DNA of 45,112 nucleotides, from the NCBI GenBank assembly GCA_005893265.1, contig VBOX01000086.1, positions 1 through 45,112 on the forward strand, given 5' to 3'. Numbering within the stretch: the first letter of the stretch is position 1; every line of letters begins with the position of its first letter. Source of the DNA: Candidatus Eiseniibacteriota bacterium. Lineage in GTDB: Bacteria > Eisenbacteria > RBG-16-71-46 > SZUA-252. Positions 19,093 to 29,233 of the stretch are shown piece by piece. A program made the position numbers and the translations under genes. The notes beneath the pieces were generated by a model, which saw only the letters and a list, made by a program, of their open reading frames with translations, was not told the DNA's origin and made no database searches.

Positions 19093-20007
19093 ATGCCGGG
19101 TCACGTCCCGGTTCTCAAGGAGGAGGCCGTCCAGTTGCTCCTGACAGATCCGAACGGGACCTATGTGGACGTGACTTTAGGGGGCGGCGGTCACGCCGCC
19201 GCAATTCTGGAGTCGCTGGGGGTGGATGGGAGGCTGGTGGGTTTGGACTGTGACCCGGCTGCAATCGATCACGCGCGCGCCATGCCGCCCGCACCGGATC
19301 CCCGGTTCGTGGCCGGGCGCGCGCGCTTTTCCGAGATCAGGCCCGCGCTCCAAGGTCTCGGGATCAGCGTCGTCGATGGAATCCTGGCGGATCTCGGAAT
19401 TTCCTCGATCCAGCTCGATGACCCAGCACGCGGGCTTTCCTACACCGCTTCGGGGCCGCTTGACATGCGCCTCGATCCCTCGCTTCCAAGAACCGCCGAC
19501 GCGTTGCTCCGGGCGATCGACGACGACGAGCTGCTGCGCGTGTTGCGGGAGCTGGGCGAGGTGCCCCGACCCCGAGCGGCCGTTCGCGCGATCCGCCGCG
19601 CGCTCGCGGCCGAGGTCACGGTCACGGCGGAGACGCTCCGCAAGGCGCTCGAACCGCTCTACCCGGGGCCCGCGCGACCCCGGCGCCTTTCCCAGGTCTT
19701 TCAGGCTCTGCGGATCGCCGTGAACCGCGAGCTCGACGAATTGGAATCGCTGCTCCACGAAGCGGCACACCTTTTGCGGCCGGGCGGGACGCTATGTGTC
19801 ATCGCGTATCACTCGCTCGAGGACCGTATTGTCAAAAATACGTTCCGCCCGCCGCGTCCATACGATCCGAGGGAGCCCATCCCCGAGTCGCCTTGGGTTC
19901 CTCTAACCAAGAAGCCCATTCGTCCATCCGACGAGGAATGCCGCCGGAACCCACGCGCCCGAAGCGCGCGCCTTCGCGCGGCGCGGCTCAAGGCGGAGGC
20001 CGCGTGA
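19093..20007 (+). CDS. rsmH: 16S rRNA (cytosine1402-N4)-methyltransferase RsmH (MraW)
   Basis: HVPVLKEEAVQLL, YVDVTLGGGGHAAAILE, GILADLGISSIQLDDPARGLSY, DMRLD, CVIAYHSLEDRIVKN. Confidence 0.97.
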   Translation: MPGHVPVLKEEAVQLLLTDPNGTYVDVTLGGGGHAAAILESLGVDGRLVGLDCDPAAIDHARAMPPAPDPRFVAGRARFSEIRPALQGLGISVVDGILADLGISSIQLDDPARGLSYTASGPLDMRLDPSLPRTADALLRAIDDDELLRVLRELGEVPRPRAAVRAIRRALAAEVTVTAETLRKALEPLYPGPARPRRLSQVFQALRIAVNRELDELESLLHEAAHLLRPGGTLCVIAYHSLEDRIVKNTFRPPRPYDPREPIPESPWVPLTKKPIRPSDEECRRNPRARSARLRAARLKAEAA

Positions 20008-20573
20008 GCCTCGCGATGAAGGTCGCAGCGGCGCCGCGCCGCGGCGCGGGACTCGCTCCGGGACGGCGCTCGCGCGTCGAGCTCCGGGTCGCCGACGAGG
20101 GTGGGGAGGACGGGGGACGCGAGCTGCATGGGCCCTACCTGCGCTCGTTCCGGGCTCAGCCCAAGCGGCGCGTGAACCCCCGCGTGATCGCGCTCCTCCT
20201 TCTCGCGGCGTCGCTCCTCTTTCTCAAAGTATGGGAGCGCACGGTCGCGAATTCGCTCTCCATGGACCGCGACCGGTTGGCCCGGGAGGTGCGGACGCTT
20301 GAGAACCGAATCCGGATCACGCGCGACCTCGAGGAGCAGGCGGCGTTCCGGAGCGGCTTCGACCTCACGAGCCTGAGCCAGCTCGGCTTCCAAAACCCCG
20401 ATCCGGCGCGGGTCGTGGACGTCGATCTCGTTGAGCCCCGCGGCCGGCGCGGGGCGCGCGCCGGCTTGGGCGTGAGGCTCCTTGGAGCGGTGCGGCGGGC
20501 CGTGCCCAGCGCCTGGACCGAGCGCATCGTGGGGCTGCCGGCGGCACCCGTAGAAGCTGGAGGAAACCGATGA
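20004..20573 (+). CDS. ftsL: FtsL-like cell division protein
   Basis: Position between rsmH and ftsI; one TM (RVIALLLLAASLLFLKVW) followed by coiled coil (DRLAREVRTLENRI). Confidence 0.72.
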   Translation: MSLAMKVAAAPRRGAGLAPGRRSRVELRVADEGGEDGGRELHGPYLRSFRAQPKRRVNPRVIALLLLAASLLFLKVWERTVANSLSMDRDRLAREVRTLENRIRITRDLEEQAAFRSGFDLTSLSQLGFQNPDPARVVDVDLVEPRGRRGARAGLGVRLLGAVRRAVPSAWTERIVGLPAAPVEAGGNR

Positions 20574-22651
20574 GCCCACTCGATCTGCGCCGTCTCAAGC
20601 TCCTGGCTGTCATTGGGCTGCTCTTCTACGGCGCGATCCTCGCGCGCCTGATTTCGATCCAAGTCCTTGGCCATTCCAGGCTGGATCGGGAGGCCCGCGG
20701 GCAGCAGACCTCGCGCGTCATCCTGGAGCCCGAACGCGGCCGGATTTTCGACCGTCACCTGCTCCCCCTCGCCGACAACGTGGACGTGAGCCAGATCTCG
20801 GTCCGCCCGGCCGAGGTGCGCAACGCCTCGGCGGCCCAGCGTTTCATCCGTGCCGCGGTGGGGCCGCGCGGTCTGGACCGGCTCCGCCGAGGGAGGAGAA
20901 ACGCGTATATCCGTATCACATCGCAAGTTACACCTGAACAAGAGATTGCGATCCGGAAATCGGCGCTCCCGGCCGGGGTACAAGTGGAGGAGGTCCCGGC
21001 CCGCGTCTATCCGCTGGACGAGCTGGCGCGCCCCGTCGTGGGCGTGGTCGGCGTCGATGGTGTAGGGCTCGAGGGGATCGAGCGCGTGTTCGACCGCGAG
21101 CTACGCGGCGTGGGCGGGTGGGCCACGCTTTTCAGGGACGGGCGCGGCCTGGAGCACCAGCTCCCGCAGAGCATCGTGAAAGTCCCCGAGCCTGGATGGA
21201 GCTTGGTGACGACGATCGATCGGGACGCACAGTCGGTCCTCGTCATGGAGCTGAAACGGGCGGTGGCGCGCACCGGCGCGCGGAGCGGAATGGCGGTGTT
21301 CGCCGATCCGCACACCGGGGACATCTTCGCCATGGCGACCGTGGACGGCGCGAATCCGCCCGATGGCTCGGCGGGGAGGAACCGCGTGATCGCGGACCAG
21401 TACGAGCCCGGATCCACGTTCAAGCTGCTCGTCGGATGCGCGGCGCTCGAAGAGCACATCCTGGCCCCGGAGGATTCGTTCTACGTGAATCACGGCGAGG
21501 CGGACCTGGGCGGATTCACGATGCACGACTCGCATCCGGAGACGCGCTGGTACACCGTGCGCGAGGCGACCGCACTCTCGAGCAACGTCTGTTACGCGCA
21601 AATCGGGATGAAGGTCGGCGCGAGCGTCCTCTACCGCTACGCCCGGCTGTTCGGCTTCGGCCAGCCGACGCGGATCCAGCTTCCGGGGGAGACGTCGGGG
21701 CAAATCCGGAATCCGTCCCGGTGGTCGGCCCGGTCCTTGGCAACGATCTCGATCGGTCAAGAGGTGACGGCGACACCGCTTCAGATGCTCATGGCCTACT
21801 GCGCCGTGGCGAACGGCGGAATATTGATGCGGCCGAGGATCGCCTCGGCGCTCGTAAACGAGCTCGGCGAGCCGGTGCGGCTCTACCCGGTCGAGCGCGT
21901 GCGCCGCGTGATCTCCCCGGAGACATCGGAGACCTTCCGCTCGTTCCTTCGGGACGCGGTCACCATGGGAACGGCAACGGAGGCAGCGCTTCCTTGGTGC
22001 GAGGTGGCCGGGAAGACCGGCACGGCCCAAAAATCGGATGAGGGAGGCCGAGGATACGGGCAGGGACGTTACGTGTCTTCGTTCGTAGGAATGGCCCCGG
22101 CGAGGAATCCCCAGATCGTGGGTCTCATCGTTTTGGATGAGCCCCGCGGCGCCTATTACGGCGGCACCGTCGCGGCGCCCGTATTTCGGGACATCGTGGC
22201 GACCTGGGCCACGCTGGGCAAGGGTCCGGTCCGTCTCCCGGCACAGACGCTCGTTACGGCGGCCAGGCGGAAGGAGCAGGCGGTGCGCGTTCCGGACGTC
22301 AGGCTCATGGCGGCCGAGCAAGCCCGCTTCGTGCTCCGCTCCGCGGGGATGGATTGCGCCGTCGAAGGAAACGGCGCCCGCGTGGCGGTTCAGTCGCCGG
22401 AGCCGGGCGCGAACGCGCGATCAGGGGAGGTGGTTCGGGTCGTCCTCTCGACCGATCCCGCGCCGGACATCGGGTTCCCCGATCTTCGGGGCCTTTCGCT
22501 GCGCGAGGCGCTGGCGCGCCTGAGCGCCCTCTCCGTTCACATCGGGGGCGTCTATGGGAGTGGACAGGTCGTGGAACAGGATCCTCCGCCCGGCGCGGCG
22601 ATCAAGGCCGGCCAATCTTGCGCGATCCGGTGCGCGCCCCGGAGCTTGTGA
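20570..22651 (+). CDS. ftsI: Peptidoglycan transpeptidase FtsI (PBP3-like) with two C-terminal PASTA-like domains
   Basis: Motifs STFK (YEPGSTFKLL), SSN (ALSSNVCYAQIG), KTGT (AGKTGTAQK); tails VRVPDVRLMAAEQARFVLRSAGM... and IGFPDLRGLSLREALARL...VVEQDPPPGAAIKAG. Confidence 0.95.
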   Translation: MSPLDLRRLKLLAVIGLLFYGAILARLISIQVLGHSRLDREARGQQTSRVILEPERGRIFDRHLLPLADNVDVSQISVRPAEVRNASAAQRFIRAAVGPRGLDRLRRGRRNAYIRITSQVTPEQEIAIRKSALPAGVQVEEVPARVYPLDELARPVVGVVGVDGVGLEGIERVFDRELRGVGGWATLFRDGRGLEHQLPQSIVKVPEPGWSLVTTIDRDAQSVLVMELKRAVARTGARSGMAVFADPHTGDIFAMATVDGANPPDGSAGRNRVIADQYEPGSTFKLLVGCAALEEHILAPEDSFYVNHGEADLGGFTMHDSHPETRWYTVREATALSSNVCYAQIGMKVGASVLYRYARLFGFGQPTRIQLPGETSGQIRNPSRWSARSLATISIGQEVTATPLQMLMAYCAVANGGILMRPRIASALVNELGEPVRLYPVERVRRVISPETSETFRSFLRDAVTMGTATEAALPWCEVAGKTGTAQKSDEGGRGYGQGRYVSSFVGMAPARNPQIVGLIVLDEPRGAYYGGTVAAPVFRDIVATWATLGKGPVRLPAQTLVTAARRKEQAVRVPDVRLMAAEQARFVLRSAGMDCAVEGNGARVAVQSPEPGANARSGEVVRVVLSTDPAPDIGFPDLRGLSLREALARLSALSVHIGGVYGSGQVVEQDPPPGAAIKAGQSCAIRCAPRSL

Positions 22652-24141
22652 TCGGAATCGGCGGCTTGCGCACCGAGGCGCTCCCCGGGCTTTTGGGCGC
22701 CTCCGAGACGAGCGGAGAGCTTCGCGGCGAGTGGGGGATGGTCCGCTACAACTCGCGCGACGTGAAGGCGCGGGATCTCTTTGTCGCCATCCCCGGCCTC
22801 ACGCACGACGGCCATGCGTACGTCGCGGCCGCGGCGCGGAGCGGCGCCACGGCGGCTGTCGTCGAGTGCTTCGTGCCGGAGGTCGACCTTCCGCAAGTCC
22901 GCGTTCCGGATGCACGGCGCGCGCTTGCGATTCTGGCGGGGGAGGAAACCGGGAACCCCTCTCGCGAGATGGTGATCGCGGGAGTGACCGGGACCAACGG
23001 AAAGACAACCACCGCGCACCTGATCCGCGCGGTGTTCGAGCAAGCGGGTCATCGCACAGGATTCATCGGCACCGTCGGATACGAGTTCGAGGGACACCAC
23101 GAGCCGGCACCCCATACCACGCCCGAAGCGCCCGACTTGATGCGCATGCTTCGAGCCTGGCGGGCGCGCGGGGCGGCGGCTGTGGCCATGGAGGTTTCAT
23201 CGCACGCGCTCGCTCTCGAGCGAACCTATGGCGTCGCGTTCGATGTCGGTGTCTTCACCAATCTGACTCAAGATCATCTCGATTTTCACGGAACCCTTGA
23301 ATCGTACCGCGAAGCGAAAGCCCGCCTCTTTCGCGCCGAGGAGAGAGGGGACCGGACGAAGCGGTTTTCGGGTGCCGTCAACGTGGACGATCCGGCGGGC
23401 CTCTGGATCCAGGCCCGTGCCGACTGCCCCATCGTCGGATTCGGGATGGGCGCTCGAGCAGACATCCGGGCGGAAGATGTGCGCTCGAGATCGGACGGCA
23501 CGGATTTTCGGATTCGGGAGCGGAACCAAACCACGATGGTTTCCCTGCGCCTGCGAGGCGCATTCAACGCCATGAACGCGCTCGCCGCGTTCGCCGCCGG
23601 CCGTGCGCTCGAGATTCCCACGGGCACGATCGTCGCCGGTCTCGAAAGGGTCGCGTCGGTGCCGGGGCGGCTCGAGCCGGTGGACGAGGGACAACCCTTT
23701 CAGGTGCTGGTCGATTACGCACACACGCCGGACGCGCTGAGCCGGGCCCTCGAGGCGGTACGGGAATTCCGTCCCAAGAGGCTTCTGTGCGTCTTCGGTT
23801 GCGGAGGAGACCGCGATCGGGGCAAGCGACCGCTGATGGGTGCCGCCGCGGCACGGCTCGCGGACCAGGTGATCCTCACGTCCGATAACCCACGGAGCGA
23901 GGACCCGGCTGCGATCCTGCGCGAGATCGAGGCGGGAGTGCGTGGAGCGTCCAACGTGCGGACGATCGCGGATCGGGCTCTGGCAATCGCGGCCGCCATC
24001 GACGTGGCCGCTGCCGGAGACGCTCTCCTGATCGCGGGGAAAGGGCACGAGACCTACCAGATCATCGGCGCCCGCACGCTCCCATTCGATGACCGAGAGG
24101 TCGCGCGGGCGGCTCTTCGGCGGCGGGGATTCGGACGTTGA
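22648..24141 (+). CDS. murE: UDP-N-acetylmuramoyl-tripeptide synthetase MurE
   Basis: GVTGTNGKTTTAHLI, HTPEAPDLMRML-type region, DYAHTPDALSRAL, DNPR motif (SDNPRSEDP; typical of meso-DAP-adding enzymes). GTG start 22648. Confidence 0.95.
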   Translation: MIGIGGLRTEALPGLLGASETSGELRGEWGMVRYNSRDVKARDLFVAIPGLTHDGHAYVAAAARSGATAAVVECFVPEVDLPQVRVPDARRALAILAGEETGNPSREMVIAGVTGTNGKTTTAHLIRAVFEQAGHRTGFIGTVGYEFEGHHEPAPHTTPEAPDLMRMLRAWRARGAAAVAMEVSSHALALERTYGVAFDVGVFTNLTQDHLDFHGTLESYREAKARLFRAEERGDRTKRFSGAVNVDDPAGLWIQARADCPIVGFGMGARADIRAEDVRSRSDGTDFRIRERNQTTMVSLRLRGAFNAMNALAAFAAGRALEIPTGTIVAGLERVASVPGRLEPVDEGQPFQVLVDYAHTPDALSRALEAVREFRPKRLLCVFGCGGDRDRGKRPLMGAAAARLADQVILTSDNPRSEDPAAILREIEAGVRGASNVRTIADRALAIAAAIDVAAAGDALLIAGKGHETYQIIGARTLPFDDREVARAALRRRGFGR

Positions 24142-25586
24142 ATCAGACACCGAGCCCCTGGCTGACACTCGACGAGGTGATCCGCGTGACCGCGGGGCGG
24201 CTCGCCCACACGATCGAAAAGCGACATGCGTCGGTGTCATTCAGCGCGTGCTCGATCGACACCCGGTCGCTTTCTGGCGGGGAGCTTTTCGTCCCGCTCC
24301 CCGGGACCCGCGCGGACGGGCATGATTTCGTGGTCTCGGCCCTTGAGGGGAAGGCGGCGGGGAGCCTCGCTTCGGACGCGCGGCCGCGCGATGCCGGCTG
24401 GGAGCGATCCGGGAAGCCTGTCGTCCTTGTCAAGGATCCGCTCCGGGCGCTTCAGGCTCTGGGACGCCACTGCCGGACCAAATCGGGAATTCCGTTGACC
24501 GCGGTCACCGGCTCGAATGGGAAGACGACCACGAAGGAGATGATCGCCGCCGTGCTCGGCGCGCGCTACCGAGTGCACAGGAATCGGGGAAACCTGAACA
24601 ACCACATCGGCGTCCCTCTTACGCTCACCCGGCTCAGGCAGGAGCACGAGATGGTCGTGATCGAGATGGGAATGAGCGCGCGCGGCGAGATCCGCGAGCT
24701 CGCGCTCGTCTCCCTCCCGAACGTGGGCGTCCTCACGAACGCCGCCGCGGCGCACTTGGCCTCGCTTCGCACCGTCGAGGAGGTGGCGCGGGCGAAGAGC
24801 GAGCTCGCGGAAGCGCTGCCTCGCGACGGCTTTCTGGTCCTGAACGCGGATGACGAGCGCCTCTGGAACATGAACCGCGGGCGGCCGGTCCCGCACAAGA
24901 GCTACGCGCTCGAGAATCGCGCGGCGGATCTCATACCGACGCGCGTCTCGCTCAGCGCCCACGGGGGCGCCTCCTTCGCGCTGGCGGACGGGACGGAATT
25001 CCGCCTGACGCTCCTCGGGCTCCACAACGTGCGCAACGCGCTCGCCGCGATCCTGGTGGGCGACCACTTCGGTATCCCGCGGGCGCTGGCGGCCGAGGCC
25101 TTAGGCTCGCTCCGCCCGGAGCGGCACCGACTCGAGCTTCTCGAGTCCGGCGGGGTCTTCGTCCTCGACGACGTCTATAACGCGAACCCCGCTTCGATGC
25201 TCGAGGCGCTCCGGCTCCTGGGGGCGATCGAGACCCGGGGCCAGCGGCGCGCCGTGCTCGGCGACATGCTGGAGCTGGGCCCGGATTCGGAACGGTTCCA
25301 CGAAGAGGCGGGCCGCGAGGTGCCGCGCGAATCATGGCTTTACGTGGCGGGGGAGTATGCCGGGGCGGTGGAACGCGGCGCCCGCGCCGCGGGGGTCTCG
25401 GCCGCGCGTATCCGGCTGTTTCCTTCCGTGCCGGAAATGGCTTCGGCCGTCGAGAAGGACGCGAAGCCCGGAGACCTGATTCTGGTCAAGGGCTCACGTG
25501 GGATGCGGCTCGAGCAGGTCGTGGAGCGTTTGGTTCCCGGGCAGAAGGACGCGTTTGATCCGATGCACGCGGCGGGAAGGAACTAG
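24138..25586 (+). CDS. murF: UDP-N-acetylmuramoyl-tripeptide--D-alanyl-D-alanine ligase MurF
   Basis: TAVTGSNGKTTTKEMI, RNRGNLNNHIGVPLTLTRL, DDVYNANPASMLEAL. TTG start. Confidence 0.95.
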   Translation: MNQTPSPWLTLDEVIRVTAGRLAHTIEKRHASVSFSACSIDTRSLSGGELFVPLPGTRADGHDFVVSALEGKAAGSLASDARPRDAGWERSGKPVVLVKDPLRALQALGRHCRTKSGIPLTAVTGSNGKTTTKEMIAAVLGARYRVHRNRGNLNNHIGVPLTLTRLRQEHEMVVIEMGMSARGEIRELALVSLPNVGVLTNAAAAHLASLRTVEEVARAKSELAEALPRDGFLVLNADDERLWNMNRGRPVPHKSYALENRAADLIPTRVSLSAHGGASFALADGTEFRLTLLGLHNVRNALAAILVGDHFGIPRALAAEALGSLRPERHRLELLESGGVFVLDDVYNANPASMLEALRLLGAIETRGQRRAVLGDMLELGPDSERFHEEAGREVPRESWLYVAGEYAGAVERGARAAGVSAARIRLFPSVPEMASAVEKDAKPGDLILVKGSRGMRLEQVVERLVPGQKDAFDPMHAAGRN

Positions 25587-25587
25587 G

Positions 25588-26676
25588 GTGTTCTACCACT
25601 TCCTCTATCCCCTTCACGAGCAGTTCCCGGCCCTGAATGTCTTCCGGTACATCACCTTTCGCTCCGCCTATGCGGCGGCGACGGCGCTCTTCCTGGCGTT
25701 CTTGCTCGGCCCCCCGGTCATCCAGTGGCTCCGGGCGCTCAAGATCGGCCAGCAAGTGCGGGATGACGGCCCGCGGAGTCACCTGCCGAAGGCCGGAACG
25801 CCCACGATGGGTGGTGTCCTCATCGTCATCGCCATCGTGATCCCGACGCTCCTCTGGGGGAATCTCGAGAATCGGAACGTCTGGATCGCGCTGCTCGCGA
25901 CGGTGTGGATGGGTCTGGTCGGCTTCATCGATGACTATCTTCGGGTCGTCAAGAGGATGCGGAAGGGGCTCCTCGGGCGGTACAAGTTGGCCGGGCAGCT
26001 GGTGCTTGGGATCGCGGTATTCTCGGCGGTGTATTTCTATCCCAGCCACGGCGTCCTGGATCCGGCCGAGACCAACGTGCCGTTCCTGAAGCGCACGGTC
26101 GTGGACTTCGGCTGGCTCTATCTCCCGTTCGTGATCCTCGTCGTGACCGGCGCCTCGAACGCGGTGAATCTCGCGGATGGGCTCGACGGACTCGCCGCGG
26201 GGATGACGACCTTCGCCGCGCTCGCCTTGGGTGGAATGTGCTACGTCACGGGCCACGTGAAATTCTCCCAGTACCTTCAGATTCCCTATTTCCAGGGCGC
26301 CGGGGAGCTCACCGTCTTCTGCTCCGCGGTTGTCGGCGCCACGCTGGGATTCCTGTGGTGGAACTGCCATCCGGCGGACGTCTTCATGGGGGACACCGGC
26401 TCGCTCGCGCTCGGGGCCGCGTTGGGCACGGTCGCGGTCCTGATCAAGCGTGAGTTCCTCCTCGCCATCGTCGGGGCGGTCTTCGTCGCCGAGGCGCTCT
26501 CGGTCATGGCGCAGGTTCTGTCGTTCAAGATATCAGGGAAGCGGATCCTCAGGATGGCGCCGCTTCATCACCATTTCGAGCTCAGCGGGTGGGCGGAGCC
26601 GCGCGTCGTGGTCCGGTTTTGGATCGCGGCGGCGCTCGCAGCCCTGCTGGGATTGAGCACGCTCAAGCTGCAATGA
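25588..26676 (+). CDS. mraY: Phospho-N-acetylmuramoyl-pentapeptide-transferase MraY
   Basis: KAGTPTMGG, FIDDYLRV, NAVNLADGLDGLA, CHPADVFMGDTGSLALG, APLHHHFE. Confidence 0.96.
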   Translation: MFYHFLYPLHEQFPALNVFRYITFRSAYAAATALFLAFLLGPPVIQWLRALKIGQQVRDDGPRSHLPKAGTPTMGGVLIVIAIVIPTLLWGNLENRNVWIALLATVWMGLVGFIDDYLRVVKRMRKGLLGRYKLAGQLVLGIAVFSAVYFYPSHGVLDPAETNVPFLKRTVVDFGWLYLPFVILVVTGASNAVNLADGLDGLAAGMTTFAALALGGMCYVTGHVKFSQYLQIPYFQGAGELTVFCSAVVGATLGFLWWNCHPADVFMGDTGSLALGAALGTVAVLIKREFLLAIVGAVFVAEALSVMAQVLSFKISGKRILRMAPLHHHFELSGWAEPRVVVRFWIAAALAALLGLSTLKLQ

Positions 26677-28061
26677 CGAAGCCGACCCGGGCCTGGTTCG
26701 AAGGATCGCGGGTGCTGGTTGTGGGGTTGGCGCGAAGTGGGCTCGCCGCGGCGGGTTTGCTCGTCCGACATGGTTGCAGCGTTCGCGGCGTGGACCGGAG
26801 GCGCCCGGAGGAGTTGGGAGCCTCGGCGCAGGAGTTGCGGGATCTCGGCGTGGAGCTCCGCTCCGGCTCGATGGATCCGTCGGAGCTGGACGGTCGCGAT
26901 CTGGTCGTCGTGAGCCCGGGAGTACCGCTCGATCTACCGCTCTTCACCGAGGCGGAACGGCGCGGCATCCCGATCGCCGCGGAGGTGGAGCTCGGATTCG
27001 GCGTCGCGCGCGCTCCGATCATAGCGGTAACCGGAACGAACGGGAAGAGCACGACGGTGGAGCTCCTGGGCGCGATCGGGCGCGCGGCGGGGCGGAAGAC
27101 AGAAGTGCTCGGCAATATTGGCACGGCGCTTTCGGAGAGGGCGGAGTCGGTCCCCGAAAACGGGCTCTTGGTGGTCGAGATCTCGAGTTTCCAGCTCGAG
27201 GCTTGTACGCGGTTCCATCCCAAAGTTGGAGTGCTGCTCAACGTGACGCCGGATCACCTGGACCGCCATCGGAACATGGAGCGCTACGCGGGGCTCAAGG
27301 CGCGCCTCTTTGAATTCCAGACCAAGGACGAGTTCCGCGTTCAGCCTCTCGGCGACTCGAGGATCGAGCTTCTGCTGCGGCCGATGAAATCGCGGCCGCT
27401 CTGGTTCGGATTCGCGGACCCGACCGGGGACGGGGTGTGGCTCGAGGACGGCTCCCTCCGCTTCCGCTTCGCGGGACGGTCCGGGGATCTGATCCGTCGC
27501 GAGGAGGCGGCGCTGCCCGGGCCGCACAACACGGAGAACATGGCCGCGGCAGCGGCGGCAGCCCTCGCCGTCGGCATTCCCGAGCGCGCGATCGCGAAGG
27601 CCATGCGCGAATTTCGAGGGCTGCCCCACCGGCTCGCGCTGGTCGCGGAGATCGACGGGGTCCGTTACGTGAACGACTCGAAGGCGACCAACGTGGATGC
27701 GCTCAAACGAGCGCTCGAATCCTTCTCGCCGCCGGTGACCCTCATCGCGGGCGGGAGGGACAAGGACGGAGATTTCGCCGCGATCCGGGCGCTCGTCATG
27801 GAGCGCGTGCGCCACGCCGTCTACGTCGGCGAAGCGGCTGGGAAGCTCGAGCAATCGTGGCCGGACGTGCCACATGAGCGGGCGCCCACGCTCGAGGACG
27901 CCGTTCAGGCCGCGCGCGCCCGCACCCTTTCCGGCGGCGTGGTGCTTCTCTCGCCGGGTTGCGCGAGCTACGACATGTTCCGGAATTTCGAGGAGCGGGG
28001 CGCCCGGTTCGAGGCCGCGGTCCTTGAGCTGAAGCGTTCGCTCGCGAAGGCGCGCCGATGA
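26673..28061 (+). CDS. murD: UDP-N-acetylmuramoylalanine--D-glutamate ligase MurD
   Basis: GLARSGLAAAGLL, AVTGTNGKSTTVELLGAI, NVTPDHLDRH, PHRLALVAEIDGVRYVNDSKATN, LSPGCASYDMFRNFEERG. Confidence 0.96.
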   Translation: MTKPTRAWFEGSRVLVVGLARSGLAAAGLLVRHGCSVRGVDRRRPEELGASAQELRDLGVELRSGSMDPSELDGRDLVVVSPGVPLDLPLFTEAERRGIPIAAEVELGFGVARAPIIAVTGTNGKSTTVELLGAIGRAAGRKTEVLGNIGTALSERAESVPENGLLVVEISSFQLEACTRFHPKVGVLLNVTPDHLDRHRNMERYAGLKARLFEFQTKDEFRVQPLGDSRIELLLRPMKSRPLWFGFADPTGDGVWLEDGSLRFRFAGRSGDLIRREEAALPGPHNTENMAAAAAAALAVGIPERAIAKAMREFRGLPHRLALVAEIDGVRYVNDSKATNVDALKRALESFSPPVTLIAGGRDKDGDFAAIRALVMERVRHAVYVGEAAGKLEQSWPDVPHERAPTLEDAVQAARARTLSGGVVLLSPGCASYDMFRNFEERGARFEAAVLELKRSLAKARR

Positions 28062-29233
28062 GCACCGCCATCGCGGCGACCCGCAGATTGGATTGGGCCA
28101 TTCTCCTCCCGGTGGTCGGGCTGCTGGCGCTCGGGCTCGTGATGGTCTACTCCTCGAGCGCGGTCCTGGGCGCGGACCGCTATCACTCCGAGTTTTTCTT
28201 CCTGAAGCGACAGGCCATGCGGCTCCTGCTCGGGCTTGTGGTCATGCTCTTTCTCGCGCGCCTCGACTATCACCGCCTGGTGGCGTTCTCCCCATGGGCC
28301 CTTGCGGGAAGCGTGGTGCTTCTCGCCGCGCTCGTCGTCCTCGGGGGCGCGGGCGTGCGCGGCGCCAACCGCTGGCTCTCCGTGGCCGAGTTCACGCTCC
28401 AGCCAACCGAGGTCGCGCGGTGCGTGTGCGTCGTCTATCTGGCGAAGCTCCTCGACCGAAAAGGGGATCGAATCCGCTCGTTCCGGGATGGGGTGCTTCC
28501 CGCGGCGGCGGTGCTCGGCGTCCTCGCGATCCTGATCTTGAAGCAGCCGAATCTCGGGAGCACGATCGCACTCCTCGTAACGGGTTTCCTCATGCTCCAC
28601 CTCGCGGGAGCCCGGCCGAAGCATCTGGCCTTCCTCGCCGGCGCCGGGGCGCTCCTGGCCCTGGTTCAGGTCCTGCGCCATCCCTACATGATGGACCGCG
28701 TCCAGGGATGGCTTTCGCACTGGGCGACGGGGTCGGTCGACGCTCAAGGGAAGAGCTGGCAGCTGCACCAATCCATCGTGGCGCTCGGGTCGGGAGGGGT
28801 CTTCGGAGAAGGTCCGGGCCGGGGAATGCAGAAGTTCTTCTTTCTGCCCGATCCGCACACCGATTTCATTTACGCCGTCATCGGCGAGGAGCTTGGCCTG
28901 GTGGGCACCGTGTCCGTGCTCGTCGCGTACGTGGTCCTTTTCTTGCGCGGGCTCAAGATCGCCGGCCGGGCGCCGGACCGTTTTGGATTCCTGCTCGCGG
29001 CCGGTCTGACCGTGAGCCTCGCCGTCTACGTCGGCATGAACATCTCGGTCGTGACCGGGATCATCCCGACAACCGGACTGCCGCTTCCGTTCCTGAGCTA
29101 CGGGGGATCGGCTTTGGTCGTGAACTTGGGGGTCGTGGGTGTCCTACTCAACGTCGCAAGCCAAATGCAAACCGGCATTCGAACCGGTCCGGCCACAAGA
29201 TCGAGCACTCGGAAACGCCCGGGTGGCCGGTAG
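28058..29233 (+). CDS. ftsW: SEDS peptidoglycan polymerase FtsW
   Basis: LPVVGLLALGLVMVYSSSAV, GANRWLSVAEFTLQPTE, DFIYAVIGEELGLVG, TGLPLPFLSYGGSALVVNL. Confidence 0.95.
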   Translation: MSTAIAATRRLDWAILLPVVGLLALGLVMVYSSSAVLGADRYHSEFFFLKRQAMRLLLGLVVMLFLARLDYHRLVAFSPWALAGSVVLLAALVVLGGAGVRGANRWLSVAEFTLQPTEVARCVCVVYLAKLLDRKGDRIRSFRDGVLPAAAVLGVLAILILKQPNLGSTIALLVTGFLMLHLAGARPKHLAFLAGAGALLALVQVLRHPYMMDRVQGWLSHWATGSVDAQGKSWQLHQSIVALGSGGVFGEGPGRGMQKFFFLPDPHTDFIYAVIGEELGLVGTVSVLVAYVVLFLRGLKIAGRAPDRFGFLLAAGLTVSLAVYVGMNISVVTGIIPTTGLPLPFLSYGGSALVVNLGVVGVLLNVASQMQTGIRTGPATRSSTRKRPGGR

